Notes: generated from the letters alone by a model not told the origin. DNA of 64,000 nucleotides from NORP240 sp038134485 (GCA_038134485.1 JAYPVG010000016.1:3308-67307), one strand, 5' to 3'; shown: positions 19,512 through 29,483, counted from the stretch's first letter. Numbers and translations are program-made.

Positions 19512-19540
19512 CTGGCGCTCCCATTCCTGACGGTTAAGCG

Positions 19541-20065
19541 CTACTGGCCGTTATTTTGGCTGATTTGATTTATTTTTGCCGTTACCTTGGGAGTAATGTC
19601 CAGAACAGGATCGGCATAAGCGACGCTTGCGGCGTTGAGTACAAGGTCGTATCCTCCCTCGGCGACGACGTCAGATATAGCATCTGTCAGAGTTTGCCGC
19701 ATGTTCTCGACGAACTCCTGATTTTTCTCTTGCTGAGCCTGTTGCAAACGCTCGGAAATCAACTGCAACTGCAACTGTTTTTCCTGTGCATCCGCATTCA
19801 TCTGGCGAATCTCAGACTCACTCATAATCGCCTCATCCTGTTGAAATTTTTCCTGCAACGCGATTAATTCCTGCTGAATCGACTGGGCGCGTTCAACGTC
19901 ATTCGAAAATTCCGCCTCTATTTCTTGCTGTACACCGCGGGCTGCTTCCGAGGTAAAAAGCGCCTGTTCAAGGTTGATGATTCCGATTTTTGTATCCTGC
20001 GCGGTAGCCGAAGCAGACAGTAAAGCCACACCAACTAAAATCATCAATATTTGCAATATTTTCAC
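19541..20065 (-). CDS. skp: Periplasmic chaperone Skp/OmpH
   Basis: Periplasmic holdase that escorts unfolded outer-membrane proteins to the BAM complex. It has 174 aa: a signal peptide ending about ALLSASATAQ, the OmpH start motif KIGIINLEQAL, and a long Gln/Glu-rich helical arm (about 45-130) as in the jellyfish-shaped trimer. The start is GTG at 20065 with GGAG 8 nt upstream. It lies between bamA and lpxD, the canonical position. Confidence 0.95.
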   Translation of the reverse strand: MKILQILMILVGVALLSASATAQDTKIGIINLEQALFTSEAARGVQQEIEAEFSNDVERAQSIQQELIALQEKFQQDEAIMSESEIRQMNADAQEKQLQLQLISERLQQAQQEKNQEFVENMRQTLTDAISDVVAEGGYDLVLNAASVAYADPVLDITPKVTAKINQISQNNGQ

Positions 20066-20105
20066 GTCAAATCTCCAATAAGAAACGCAATTCTATTTCA
20101 AGCAG

Positions 20106-22760
20106 TTAGAACGCAGTTCCAACAGTAAAATCGAACAACTTAACATCATCGTTCTCACCCTTTCTTAACGGTGCAGCCACATAGAACGTTAACGGTCCAA
20201 AAGGCGACAGGTATGTTATGCCGACACCAGCGGCAGCGCGCAATTCGGCCACGTCAAAGTCACTGCAGTTCCGCAACAGCTGCTGGGTCTCGGTGCAATT
20301 GGATGAAAACACATTTCCAACATCGATAAAAAAAGCCGATCGGATCTGGTTCTGATTTGGCACGAACGGTATTGGAAACAACAACTCCAAGCTTCCGGTA
20401 GTGAGTATATTACCACCAAAGCTGTCGTAATCCTCATCTAGATAGTACTCCTGAACCGCCAGGGCAAGCTGTTCGTTCCCCAAGTCATCCAGTATGGTCG
20501 TTGTCTGGTATGCAAAATCCCGTTCGGATACCTCTGCACGTCCCTCATAATCCGTAATAATCTGACCATTTTCGTCTCGAGCCAGCTTGGCCGCGATGTT
20601 CTCCAGCAAGTAGCCCCGCCCAGCAGTGCTCTGAGGCCCCAGGCTGTTCTGATCAAAGCCTCTGACAACTCCCTGAGTTTGTATTCCACCAGCGAAGAAG
20701 TGATTAAAGAAAGGCATCTCATCGGACTTGCCATATCCAAATCCGTAGCCGAGATTATACCGGGCGGCGACTACCCAGCGACGATCATTGGAAATTGGCC
20801 AATACATTTGACCTTCAAGATTAAAGGTCGCGTACTGAAGATCACTGCCTGGCAGGCTGACTTCCAGACCTAGCCGATGGAGAGCTCCGGCATTGGGTAA
20901 TTGACCCCGATTCAAGGTGTTCCGGAACCACGTTCCCGTCAGGGTGAAGTTATCGAAAACATCTCCATTTCGATCTATAAAACCGGGTTCAGGGTATTTC
21001 TGCAAGGCAAACTCGGGCAGATCATTCACATTACCCAGTACAGCATCCTGTACAGTTCCGTCCCAGGGGTTGGAGTTAAGCGGCGATATAATGTACTTGT
21101 TAATTCCTTCAAAGAATATTGGAGTCGCCTGTATTTCCTGAACCGAACCGGCCCCTGAGCTCAGTTCTGTATGCGCATATCCCACGTCAAAACCAACAGC
21201 CTCTACTTCACTCATCGGATAACTAAAGTTGAAACCGGCGCCGAAAGACGTGGTATTGAAGCTCGCTATGTTAAACGGCGAATCAATTTCCTGGGCGAAT
21301 ATATTAAAACCCCTGCTCACTCCATCTGCTGTAAAATATGGATCGAGGTATTGAACATTCAAACTCTTTATAAACCGGCTGCGATTAACACTGAAACCAA
21401 TCGTACGGCCTGTGCCCAGAAAATTCTGTGCCTGCAGCCCCGCACTGATAAAAAAGTTTCCGGCGCCACCACCAACCGAAAAATTCACCGAGCCAAAATT
21501 TTGTTCCGCCACCTGGTAGTTGACGTCAATCTGGTCTTCTGTGCCGGGAACTTCCTGAGTATCCACTTCAACCGTCTCAAAATACCCTAACCTTTCCAAC
21601 CTGACCTTGGATTGTTCAATTTGCTGACTGGAGGCCGGCGCACTTTCCAACTGGCGCATTTCTCGGCGCAATACGTCATCCGCTGTTGAAAGATTGCCGG
21701 TAAAGTTTATCCGATTCACATACGTTCGGTTTCCGGGGTCAATAAAAAAGGTTACGTCTACCGTATCCTCTCCTTCGTTAATTTCCGGTACGCCGGTCGC
21801 TTCCGCAAAGGCATATCCCAGATTTCCCAGGAACTGCACCATTATTTCTTCTGTTCCCGTAACCAGCGCTTGCGAATAAATTTGCCCTGGCCGAACAAAT
21901 ATCGCAGCCCGCAGCAACGCTTCCGCATCAACCAGGTCACCGGCCAGATCTACTCCCTCGATAGTAAACTGGGGGCCTTCTGACACATTGACAGTAATGT
22001 AAATTTCTTCTTTATCGGGAGTTATTGAGATGGGGGTCGAATCGATATTGAACTCTACATACCCGTTATCAAGGTAAAAAGATTCGAGCCGCTCCAGATC
22101 CCCGGAAAATTGCTCTCTGGAATAGCGATCGCGTCGACTCAAAAACAGCCACCAGGGTTTGGTGCCCTGTTCGAATAGATCGAGCAACACCTCGTCTTCA
22201 AAAGCATCGTTACCCACCACATTGATATGCTGGATTCGGCTTTCCTCTCCTTCACTGATGTCCAGATTAATTGCTACACGATTGCGTGGGAGATCTTCGA
22301 CTTCTATCTCGACAGTAGCACCATAGCGACCGCGAGAGGAATAAACGTCCTGTATGCCTTGCCTGATTGCTTCTAAAGTTGAACGGGTAAAAATTTGCCC
22401 CTCAGCGATCTCCGCACTGGCCATATTTTCAATTATCTGATCCGTTTCCAGAACGCTGTTACCTTCTACATTAATTTCAGCAACCGAAGGACGCTCAAGG
22501 ATATTGATAACCAGCAAATTGCCGTCCCGAAGAACTTCAATTTCCTCGAAATAGCCGGAGTCTGAGAGTGCCCTGATAATATCAGCGGCCACGTCGGTGG
22601 TAACCTCATCGCCAATCCCAACAGGTAGCAGGCCGTAAATAACCCCCGGGGATACCCGCTGGTAACCGTCAATGATAATGTCGGCGACGGTAAAATTCTG
22701 CCCGAATGCCGGATTGGCTATTCCGAAGGCAAAAAGGACACCAAGACAAAATCTTTTCAT
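20106..22760 (-). CDS. bamA: Outer membrane protein assembly factor BamA
   Basis: Core of the BAM complex that inserts beta-barrel proteins into the outer membrane. The ATG at 22760 opens a signal peptide (MKRFCLGVLFAFG...PAFGQ); the mature protein has five POTRA domains in the first half and a C-terminal Omp85 barrel ending in Phe. At 884 aa it is longer than E. coli BamA (810). The surplus is in barrel loops, notably hydrophilic stretches around NGDVFDN and ENGQIITDYEGRAEVSER, which are probably extracellular. It sits between rseP and skp. Confidence 0.97.
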   Translation of the reverse strand: MKRFCLGVLFAFGIANPAFGQNFTVADIIIDGYQRVSPGVIYGLLPVGIGDEVTTDVAADIIRALSDSGYFEEIEVLRDGNLLVINILERPSVAEINVEGNSVLETDQIIENMASAEIAEGQIFTRSTLEAIRQGIQDVYSSRGRYGATVEIEVEDLPRNRVAINLDISEGEESRIQHINVVGNDAFEDEVLLDLFEQGTKPWWLFLSRRDRYSREQFSGDLERLESFYLDNGYVEFNIDSTPISITPDKEEIYITVNVSEGPQFTIEGVDLAGDLVDAEALLRAAIFVRPGQIYSQALVTGTEEIMVQFLGNLGYAFAEATGVPEINEGEDTVDVTFFIDPGNRTYVNRINFTGNLSTADDVLRREMRQLESAPASSQQIEQSKVRLERLGYFETVEVDTQEVPGTEDQIDVNYQVAEQNFGSVNFSVGGGAGNFFISAGLQAQNFLGTGRTIGFSVNRSRFIKSLNVQYLDPYFTADGVSRGFNIFAQEIDSPFNIASFNTTSFGAGFNFSYPMSEVEAVGFDVGYAHTELSSGAGSVQEIQATPIFFEGINKYIISPLNSNPWDGTVQDAVLGNVNDLPEFALQKYPEPGFIDRNGDVFDNFTLTGTWFRNTLNRGQLPNAGALHRLGLEVSLPGSDLQYATFNLEGQMYWPISNDRRWVVAARYNLGYGFGYGKSDEMPFFNHFFAGGIQTQGVVRGFDQNSLGPQSTAGRGYLLENIAAKLARDENGQIITDYEGRAEVSERDFAYQTTTILDDLGNEQLALAVQEYYLDEDYDSFGGNILTTGSLELLFPIPFVPNQNQIRSAFFIDVGNVFSSNCTETQQLLRNCSDFDVAELRAAAGVGITYLSPFGPLTFYVAAPLRKGENDDVKLFDFTVGTAF

Positions 22761-22838
22761 TATCCGTTCATACTCAAGTAAGTGCTTGACTGACAACAAT
22801 GGAGGGTTGGTTAATCACTGCGACCGTTTTCTTGCTTC

Positions 22839-24230
22839 CTATAACAGTCGACTAACGTCGTTATAAATTGCCAGAACCATTATCCCTGAAATAAGCAAGA
22901 GCCCCAATTGCAATCCCAATTCCTGCAGCCGCTCTGGCACTGGACGCCGGATGATTGCCTCTATTGTGTAGTACAGCAGGTGACCACCGTCCAGCACAGG
23001 TATAGGCAGCAAATTGAGAACCCCAAGCGAAATACTCAGGATCGCCAGGAAACCCAGATATACGTCCAACCCATAGCTGGCAGTCTCGCCGGCTACTTGG
23101 GCGATTGTAATCGGCCCGTTGATATTCTTAACTGAAATCAGACCAACAACCATTTTCTGAATAGAATCCAGGACGAACAGCGACTTATCCCAAGTCTCCT
23201 GAAACGCGGGCACTACTGCCGTTATGGCGTTGAACTCCTGGCGCCGACGTCGATCTTCCGGCAGTAGTTCAGCCATTGATCTTTCGACAACAGACGCACC
23301 GATGGTACCAATAACACCTTCCTGATCGAGTTCAATCTGTTCCGGCCTGATTATCAGCGTTGTCAAACCGCTACCCCGTTGGACAACCACTTCAAGATCG
23401 AGTTCCGGGCTGGCACGGACGATTTCCACCCAGTGAGTCCAGCCCCGAATTGCGACGCCGTTGACACTAATAACCTCATCGCCAGACCGCAATCCGCCTT
23501 GCTCCGCCCTGCCTCCGGGCAATACCGAGGCCACTTCGGGCGGAATATCAAATTGCACAATGCCCAAGTCTCTTACAGGGTCAGGCGTCGCGGATTCTGA
23601 TAACCAGTCGCGAATAGACAGACTTCTGGTAACCACCGACCGAGACCCCTGCGGAATAACAGACAACTCGACATTACCTGATTCTCCCAGTCGTTCCAGC
23701 AACTTCATGGTAACCTGTTGCCACATTAACGTTTCGCTACCATCAACTGCGACAATTTCATCACCTGGCTGCAGGCCCGCGACTGCAGCTACTGAATCAT
23801 CCGCGACGCCATGAACCACAGGTGCCAATCCGCTGACTCCGTAACTCAAATTGATTATCCAGAAAACGATTGTAGCGAGGATTAAGTTGGCAATTGGACC
23901 GGCTACTACTATAGCCATTCGCTGCCATAGAGGTTTGAAAGCAAAAGACTCATGCTGTTGCTCTAATGGCAGCTTGGTCTGACTTGAAACAGAAGTATCC
24001 TCCTGTCCCAGCATTTTGACGTAACCTCCCAGTGGTATAGGCGCGATTGCATATTCGACGCCGTCCTTGCCGTACCATGATTTAAAAGGCTTACCAAATC
24101 CGACCGAAAATCGCAGCACTCGAACACCACATTTTCTGGCTACCCAGAAATGACCAAATTCATGAAACGTTACCAGAATGCCTAGGGTAACGATCAAAGC
24201 AGCAATATTAATTACCAGGGTTAGAAGCAT
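22839..24230 (-). CDS. rseP: Site-2 intramembrane protease RseP
   Basis: Zinc metalloprotease that cleaves anti-sigma factor RseA within the membrane to release sigma-E. The HEFGH zinc motif lies in the first transmembrane segment (VTFHEFGHFWVARK). Two PDZ domains occupy the periplasmic middle, and the second active-site element NLLPIPVLDGGH is near the C-terminus. It has 463 aa. Its likely targets RseA and RpoE are encoded at 51.9-53.1 kb in this window. Confidence 0.97.
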   Translation of the reverse strand: MLLTLVINIAALIVTLGILVTFHEFGHFWVARKCGVRVLRFSVGFGKPFKSWYGKDGVEYAIAPIPLGGYVKMLGQEDTSVSSQTKLPLEQQHESFAFKPLWQRMAIVVAGPIANLILATIVFWIINLSYGVSGLAPVVHGVADDSVAAVAGLQPGDEIVAVDGSETLMWQQVTMKLLERLGESGNVELSVIPQGSRSVVTRSLSIRDWLSESATPDPVRDLGIVQFDIPPEVASVLPGGRAEQGGLRSGDEVISVNGVAIRGWTHWVEIVRASPELDLEVVVQRGSGLTTLIIRPEQIELDQEGVIGTIGASVVERSMAELLPEDRRRRQEFNAITAVVPAFQETWDKSLFVLDSIQKMVVGLISVKNINGPITIAQVAGETASYGLDVYLGFLAILSISLGVLNLLPIPVLDGGHLLYYTIEAIIRRPVPERLQELGLQLGLLLISGIMVLAIYNDVSRLL

Positions 24231-24256
24231 GGAACTCTATTCTTTGCATCAGTGCG

Positions 24257-25441
24257 CTAAATATTTGTCTTTACAATCAAGTCATTAGCCAGCTTTCTGG
24301 CGCGTTGATCGACATCCTGAATAATATCGAGACTTGTCACGCCTTCACAAGGGATTTTCGATATAACCTGTTGAATAACACAGTGGATTTTGTTGAACCG
24401 CAGGCGACCTTCCAGAAAGCCCGCAACCGCAGTTTCATTTGCCGCATTAAGAATTGCAGGCGCGGTGCCCCCGGCTTTCGCGGCGTCAATACCCAACTGC
24501 AGACAAGGGAATCGCTCGAGATCAGGCTGTCGAAATTCCAGTGGCGCTTCAGAAGCCAGATCCAGGCTTCTGGCACCAGATTCAATCCGCTGGGGCCAGG
24601 CTAAACCGCAAGCAATAGGAATCCGCATATCCGGATTTGCCAACTGCGCGATAACCGATCCATCCGTGTATTCGACCATGGAATGCAGGATACTTTGCGG
24701 ATGCACCAGTACCTGCAACTGCGCGGGGTCAAGGTTAAATAACAAGCAAGCCTCGATATACTCAAGCCCTTTGTTCATCAAAGTCGCAGAGTCAACAGAA
24801 ATCTTGCGACCCATTTTCCAGCGGGGATGTCTGCAGGCCTGATCGGGTGTAATGTCACCAAACTGCTCCAGGGGCGTATCCAGAAAGGGTCCTCCGGAAG
24901 CTGTCAGAATTACGCGTCGCACATCGTCCCGACTAACCCCGGCAGCATGACCTTGGGACACAGGCAGGCATTGGAATATCGCATTATGCTCGCTGTCTAT
25001 CGGCAATAATTGAGCCCCACTCTCCCGAACGCTGCGCATGAAATATTCGCCAGCCATGACCAGCGATTCCTTGTTTGCGAGAAGAATTTTTTTCCCCGCA
25101 TTGACCGCTGCCAGCGTCGATCTCAGCCCGGCGGCTCCGACGATTGCTGCCATAACAATGTCAGCTTCCGTGTGGCTCGCCACCCACTCCAGCCCTTCTT
25201 CTCCCGCAAGAACGATGGTCTTTGATCCTTTCAGGTTTGCTTCGAGCTTTTTCTGCAATGCTGAGTTAGCTATCACTGCATACCGGGGATTGAAACTCCG
25301 GCACTGAGTTGTCAACGTAGTAACGTCATTATTCGCAGTCAGTGCGAATATCTCGTAACTTGAATGTCGGGCAATGACATCCAGTGTACTCTGACCTATC
25401 GAACCCGTGGATCCAAGAACCGTAACAAGCCTGCTCATCAT
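24257..25441 (-). CDS. dxr: 1-deoxy-D-xylulose 5-phosphate reductoisomerase
   Basis: Second MEP-pathway enzyme; it converts DXP to MEP using NADPH. Starting at the tandem ATGs at 25441/25438 gives 394 aa. The NADPH-binding motif VLGSTGSIGQSTLDV opens the protein. NKESLVMAGEYF and the metal-binding region LPIDSEHNAIFQCL follow. It belongs to the uppS-cdsA-dxr-rseP-bamA series and is 11 nt from the cdsA stop. Confidence 0.97.
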   Translation of the reverse strand: MMSRLVTVLGSTGSIGQSTLDVIARHSSYEIFALTANNDVTTLTTQCRSFNPRYAVIANSALQKKLEANLKGSKTIVLAGEEGLEWVASHTEADIVMAAIVGAAGLRSTLAAVNAGKKILLANKESLVMAGEYFMRSVRESGAQLLPIDSEHNAIFQCLPVSQGHAAGVSRDDVRRVILTASGGPFLDTPLEQFGDITPDQACRHPRWKMGRKISVDSATLMNKGLEYIEACLLFNLDPAQLQVLVHPQSILHSMVEYTDGSVIAQLANPDMRIPIACGLAWPQRIESGARSLDLASEAPLEFRQPDLERFPCLQLGIDAAKAGGTAPAILNAANETAVAGFLEGRLRFNKIHCVIQQVISKIPCEGVTSLDIIQDVDQRARKLANDLIVKTNI

Positions 25442-25452
25442 ACCGGAACCTT

Positions 25453-26313
25453 TCAGCCTACTTCGATCAGCAGCGTCATCCACAGTACCGCGATCGGCGT
25501 AGCTGCGGTGAGACTGTCAATCCGATCGAGTATGCCTCCGTGACCGGGCAGGATATTGCCGCTATCTTTAAGTTGGCGATTACGTTTCAGCATGCTCTCG
25601 AATAGATCGCCTGCGACACTACTGACAGAGATCAAGACCGCTCCGATAATCACCAGCATCACCCGCAGCATATCAAGTTCGACCATTCTTCCGTTTGCGA
25701 GTACCACTGCGACAGCGATGAAGGAAACGCTGGACAAAATACCTCCCCAAAATCCAGCCCAGGATTTGCCCGGGCTGAGCATCGGCGCCAACCGGCTTTG
25801 GCCCCAGGTACGACCGATAAAATAGGCGCCAATATCGGCAATACTCACTGTGGCTACCAACATCAGAAAAAGCACCCCTGTACTATCGATATACTTAAGC
25901 TGAACTATTCCGCACCAGGTCGGAATAAGCACAAAAACACCCATCAATGCGATATATGTCTGCTTATTCCATGAATGCGAATTAGCGGGATAACCGATCA
26001 TCAAATTCAATGCCATCATCCAGAATATGCAGGAAGGAAACATCATCGTGACCACTCGGGACGTATCAAGAGACTCGGCAGTCGGAGTGACGCTTAGAAA
26101 TATTGAGGCTCCTGCCAGCATTATCGCAATGCCTAGCAAGTACATGATTCGAACCCAATAAGCCCGCGCACCGATAAACCGAGTCCATTCAAGCGCGCCC
26201 ACCAATGTGAGGATTGCTGTTAGCACGGCAAAGACGAAGGGAGAGGAAAATACGGACAGCAGTATCAGGCAGGCAAGCAGGATTATAGCGGTCAGCACTC
26301 GTTGCATTAGCAT
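25453..26313 (-). CDS. cdsA: Phosphatidate cytidylyltransferase
   Basis: Makes CDP-diacylglycerol from phosphatidic acid and CTP, the branch point of phospholipid synthesis. It is a polytopic protein of about 286 aa with roughly eight hydrophobic segments. The family signature is near the C-terminus: SVAGDLFESMLKRNRQLKDSG, followed by LPGHGGILDRIDSL. The start is the ATG at 26313, with GGAGG 7 nt upstream; an ATG two codons later is also possible. uppS lies 13 nt upstream. Confidence 0.96.
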   Translation of the reverse strand: MLMQRVLTAIILLACLILLSVFSSPFVFAVLTAILTLVGALEWTRFIGARAYWVRIMYLLGIAIMLAGASIFLSVTPTAESLDTSRVVTMMFPSCIFWMMALNLMIGYPANSHSWNKQTYIALMGVFVLIPTWCGIVQLKYIDSTGVLFLMLVATVSIADIGAYFIGRTWGQSRLAPMLSPGKSWAGFWGGILSSVSFIAVAVVLANGRMVELDMLRVMLVIIGAVLISVSSVAGDLFESMLKRNRQLKDSGNILPGHGGILDRIDSLTAATPIAVLWMTLLIEVG

Positions 26314-26326
26314 AACCTTTCCTCCG

Positions 26327-27058
26327 TCAATCCGAACCAGGTTGCTTGCCAAAACGACGCTGCCTGCTGGCAAAGCTATCTAGCGCCAGCTGAAATTGCC
26401 TGTCATCAAAATCCGGCCAGTAACAGTCAGTAAAATACAGCTCGGTGTAAGCAGTCTGCCAGAGCAGGAAATTACTTATTCTTTGTTCTCCCCCCGTACG
26501 AATACAGAGGTCGGGTTCGGGCAATTCGGCCATGCAGACACGTTGTCGCATCGTTTCCAGATCAACCTGCTCTGCCCGTAACTGTCCGGATTCTATTTCA
26601 GCGGCGATTTTCGCAGCCGCCTGAGCGATATCCCACCTGCCACCGTAATCGGCAGCAACAGTCACGGTTAGCCCATTATTACCACGAGTGCTCTCTTCCA
26701 CTTGCTTCATTTTCTGCAGGATCTTGGGAGGCAGACTGTCCCGACGACCGATAAACTGGATACGAACCTGTCTGGAAAAAAACTGCTCCAGCTCCTTTCT
26801 ATTCAGTACCGTCAGAAACAGCGACATGAGGCCACGAACTTCCTTTTTTGGCCGCATCCAGTTTTCGCTGCTGAAAGCAAATAAAGTGAGAAATTTGATG
26901 TTTCGGTCTATGCAGCTGTCGACCAGATTTCTCGCCGCCTCAGCACCCGCACGATGCCCCGCAACTCCTGACAGTCCATTGTCTCTGGCCCACCGATTAT
27001 TGCCATCCATAATCACGGAAACATGTTTAGGCAAGCAAGAATCAGGGCCAGACGTCAT
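26327..27058 (-). CDS. uppS: Undecaprenyl pyrophosphate synthase
   Basis: Cis-prenyltransferase that makes the C55-PP carrier for peptidoglycan and O-antigen. The ATG at 27058 gives 243 aa. The signature VIMDGNNRWARDNG is near the N-terminus, with FAFSSENWMRPKKEV and LCIRTGGEQRISNFLLWQ downstream, all typical of the family. A TTG at 27085 would add nine residues but lacks a ribosome binding site. With uppP (38 kb) and the DUF368 gene (1 kb), it covers synthesis, dephosphorylation and probable recycling of the carrier. Confidence 0.97.
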   Translation of the reverse strand: MTSGPDSCLPKHVSVIMDGNNRWARDNGLSGVAGHRAGAEAARNLVDSCIDRNIKFLTLFAFSSENWMRPKKEVRGLMSLFLTVLNRKELEQFFSRQVRIQFIGRRDSLPPKILQKMKQVEESTRGNNGLTVTVAADYGGRWDIAQAAAKIAAEIESGQLRAEQVDLETMRQRVCMAELPEPDLCIRTGGEQRISNFLLWQTAYTELYFTDCYWPDFDDRQFQLALDSFASRQRRFGKQPGSD

Positions 27059-27138
27059 AATCGCATAAACCTTTTGCCCTTCCAAAACTGACCGAATAGA
27101 TCGATTTACCTTCTGCTTTCAATTACAAAAACAATTCA

Positions 27139-27696
27139 TCAGACTGATAATAAATCCTGCTCTTTGCTGGAAAGGCTCGTCTCAACGATAGTGACGAATT
27201 TATCTGTTATTTTCTGAATCTGCTCTTCAGCTCTGCGCAATTCATCTTCGCTGATTTCCTTCTCTTTCTCCAGATCCTTCAGATCGGAATTGGCATCGCG
27301 TCGAATATTACGAATCGCTACCTTTGCACTCTCGGCTTCATTTCTAGCCTGCTTGGTGAATTCGCGCCGTGTTTCCTCGGTAAGCGGTGGCATGGGAACA
27401 CGAATCGATTCGCCATTGTTAGATGGATTCAATCCGAGATCCGATCTCATGATAGCTTTCTCAATTTCACCTATCATCGATTTTTCCCACGGATTGACCA
27501 GCAGGGAGCGACCTTCTTCAACATTGACATTGGCGAGCTGATTCAATGGGGTATCAGTGCCATAGTAGGAAACCATGACAGTGTCCAAAATGCTCGGATG
27601 CGCTCTACCAGTTCGAATCTTGTTGAATGCGGTTTCCAGCGAGGCTACGCTTTTTTGCATACGCTCTTCCGCGTCTGCTGTAATTTCATCTATCAT
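27139..27696 (-). CDS. frr: Ribosome recycling factor
   Basis: Splits post-termination ribosomes together with EF-G. It has 185 aa, the standard length. Conserved sequences include KIRTGRAHPSILD near residue 26 and IRVPMPPLTEETRREFTKQ in the middle, and the C-terminal helix is Glu/Lys-rich. It sits between pyrH and uppS, as in most bacteria. Confidence 0.98.
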   Translation of the reverse strand: MIDEITADAEERMQKSVASLETAFNKIRTGRAHPSILDTVMVSYYGTDTPLNQLANVNVEEGRSLLVNPWEKSMIGEIEKAIMRSDLGLNPSNNGESIRVPMPPLTEETRREFTKQARNEAESAKVAIRNIRRDANSDLKDLEKEKEISEDELRRAEEQIQKITDKFVTIVETSLSSKEQDLLSV

Positions 27697-27743
27697 CGCT
27701 GCTTCTCCATGGTTTCTTTCTTTATTGATTGTGGCTGCTATCC

Positions 27744-28463
27744 TTAACCTATTGTTGTTCCCTCTCCACCACCCATGACATTTTGCAGTAGGGCACCTGC
27801 GGTATTCATATTGAATACTCGAATCGGGACTTTGTGGTCACGACTCAGACAAATGGCAGTTAAATCCATAACGCCGAGTTTTTTATCTATGACTTCGTCG
27901 TGAGTTAGATATTCGAATTTTTTAGCATCAAGATCGACATTCGGATCTGCCGAATAGACACCATCTACTTTGGTAGCCTTGAGGATAAGTTCTGCTTCGA
28001 TCTCTATTCCTCTGAGACACGCGGCGGTATCGGTTGTAAAAAACGGATTACCTGTTCCGGCGGAAAAAATTACCACATCCCCAGCCCGCAGGTGCCTTAT
28101 AGCGGTACGGCGGTCATAATGCTCCACCACGCCGCTCATTTGAATGGCTGACATCACCCTGGTTGCTATGCCAGCACGCTCCAGAGCATCGCGCATTGCC
28201 AGGCCGTTCATCACTGTAGCCAGCATGCCCATGTGATCTCCCGTTACACGTTCCATACCGGCCTCATGCAACGCCGCACCTCTAAACAGGTTTCCGCCGC
28301 CTATCACCATCCCCACTTCAATTCCGAAACCGACAAGCTGTCCGACTTCCACAGCTATTCGATCAAGAACCTTGGGATCGATACCGAATTCCACATCACC
28401 AATTAGCGCCTCACCACTTAGCTTCAATAATATGCGCTTGTATTTCTTGTCTGAAATGGACAT
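27744..28463 (-). CDS. pyrH: Uridylate kinase
   Basis: Hexameric amino-acid-kinase-fold enzyme phosphorylating UMP to UDP. It has 239 aa. Motifs are ILLKLSGEALIGD, MVIGGGNLFRGA, FSAGTGNPFFTTDTAACLRG and KATKVDGVYSADP. It lies between tsf and frr and feeds UTP to the CTP synthase also encoded here. Confidence 0.98.
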   Translation of the reverse strand: MSISDKKYKRILLKLSGEALIGDVEFGIDPKVLDRIAVEVGQLVGFGIEVGMVIGGGNLFRGAALHEAGMERVTGDHMGMLATVMNGLAMRDALERAGIATRVMSAIQMSGVVEHYDRRTAIRHLRAGDVVIFSAGTGNPFFTTDTAACLRGIEIEAELILKATKVDGVYSADPNVDLDAKKFEYLTHDEVIDKKLGVMDLTAICLSRDHKVPIRVFNMNTAGALLQNVMGGGEGTTIG

Positions 28464-28519
28464 GGCTTTGGCTTCTCTTCAGAGGGCAATCGTCTCTATT
28501 CTATCCCAATGGTAAATCT

Positions 28520-29395
28520 TCAACCTTTCAATTGGGCTGCAACTTCAGCCGCAAAATCTTCTTCCTTCTTCTCAATTCCTTCACCGACTTCATAACGAAT
28601 AAAAGAAACTACGTCTGCGCCGGCCTCCTTGAGCAACGTGCTTATCTTTGTATCTGGATCTTTGACGAAAGGTTGTTCAAGAAGGCTTACTTCTGCGACA
28701 AATTTTCGCAACCTGCCCTCTATCATCTTGGCTATTATTTCTTCGGGCTTACCGCTCTCTCTTGCTTGCGCCGAATAGATTTCCGATTCTTTTGCCAAGA
28801 CTTCCTCTGGCACATCTTCGGCCCTAGCCACCATTGGATTTAGCGCCGCAATATGCATCGCAATATCCCGTGCCAGCGATTCATCACCGCCCTGAAGGGA
28901 TATCAATACCGCTATCCTGTTGTTGCTATGAACATAGCTGTCGACTATTCCCTCGTTGGCATCATCAAAGGCAAGGCGAGCCACTCGACGCAGCGTAATA
29001 TTTTCCCCTATCTTTTGAACAAGAGCCTGACGCTGATCTTCCAGACCGTCCTCGAGTAGTTGCGCCACATCTGATTCCCGATTCGCAAACGCCTGATTCA
29101 AAACCTCGCGAGCGAAATCCTGAAAATTGTCATCCTTGGCAACAAAATCGGTTTCGCTATTCACCTCAACCACGACGCCATAGTTTCCGTCCTCGGCAAT
29201 CTTAGTCATGACTATCCCCTCGGCAGCTATTCGCGTCGCTTTCTTTGCTGCTTTGAGTCCACTTGCTTTACGCAGATCATCAATTGCCTTGTCCATATCG
29301 CCATCGGCTTCCTGCAATGCCTTTTTGCATTCCATCATGCCCAATCCGGTGCGTTCCCGGAGTTCTTTGACCATACTTGCTGATATCGTAGTCAT
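28520..29395 (-). CDS. tsf: Elongation factor Ts
   Basis: Guanine nucleotide exchange factor for EF-Tu. The ATG at 29395, with AGAGG 8 nt upstream, gives 291 aa. The N-terminal UBA-like domain includes VKELRERTGLGMMECKKAL, and the EF-Tu contact motif TDFVAKDDNF follows. It is preceded by rpsB with a strong terminator-like hairpin between them, so part of rpsB transcription probably stops before tsf. Confidence 0.98.
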   Translation of the reverse strand: MTTISASMVKELRERTGLGMMECKKALQEADGDMDKAIDDLRKASGLKAAKKATRIAAEGIVMTKIAEDGNYGVVVEVNSETDFVAKDDNFQDFAREVLNQAFANRESDVAQLLEDGLEDQRQALVQKIGENITLRRVARLAFDDANEGIVDSYVHSNNRIAVLISLQGGDESLARDIAMHIAALNPMVARAEDVPEEVLAKESEIYSAQARESGKPEEIIAKMIEGRLRKFVAEVSLLEQPFVKDPDTKISTLLKEAGADVVSFIRYEVGEGIEKKEEDFAAEVAAQLKG

Positions 29396-29460
29396 AGCAT
29401 TTACCTCTTCGCTGTGCCCTCCGCCGCTGAACCAACGGGAGCTCATTAATTTGTGTACTG

Positions 29461-29483
29461 AAAAAAGGGGGCATGAAGCCCCC
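29461..29483 (-). terminator. Terminator/attenuator between rpsB and tsf
   Basis: On the minus strand a 6-bp all-G/C stem (GGGGGC/GCCCCC) with a 5-nt loop is followed directly by six T residues, a textbook intrinsic terminator. It lies 58 nt after the rpsB stop and 66 nt before the tsf start. Because tsf is an essential co-oriented gene, it probably acts as a partial terminator setting the S2:EF-Ts ratio, as in other rpsB-tsf operons. Confidence 0.85.
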
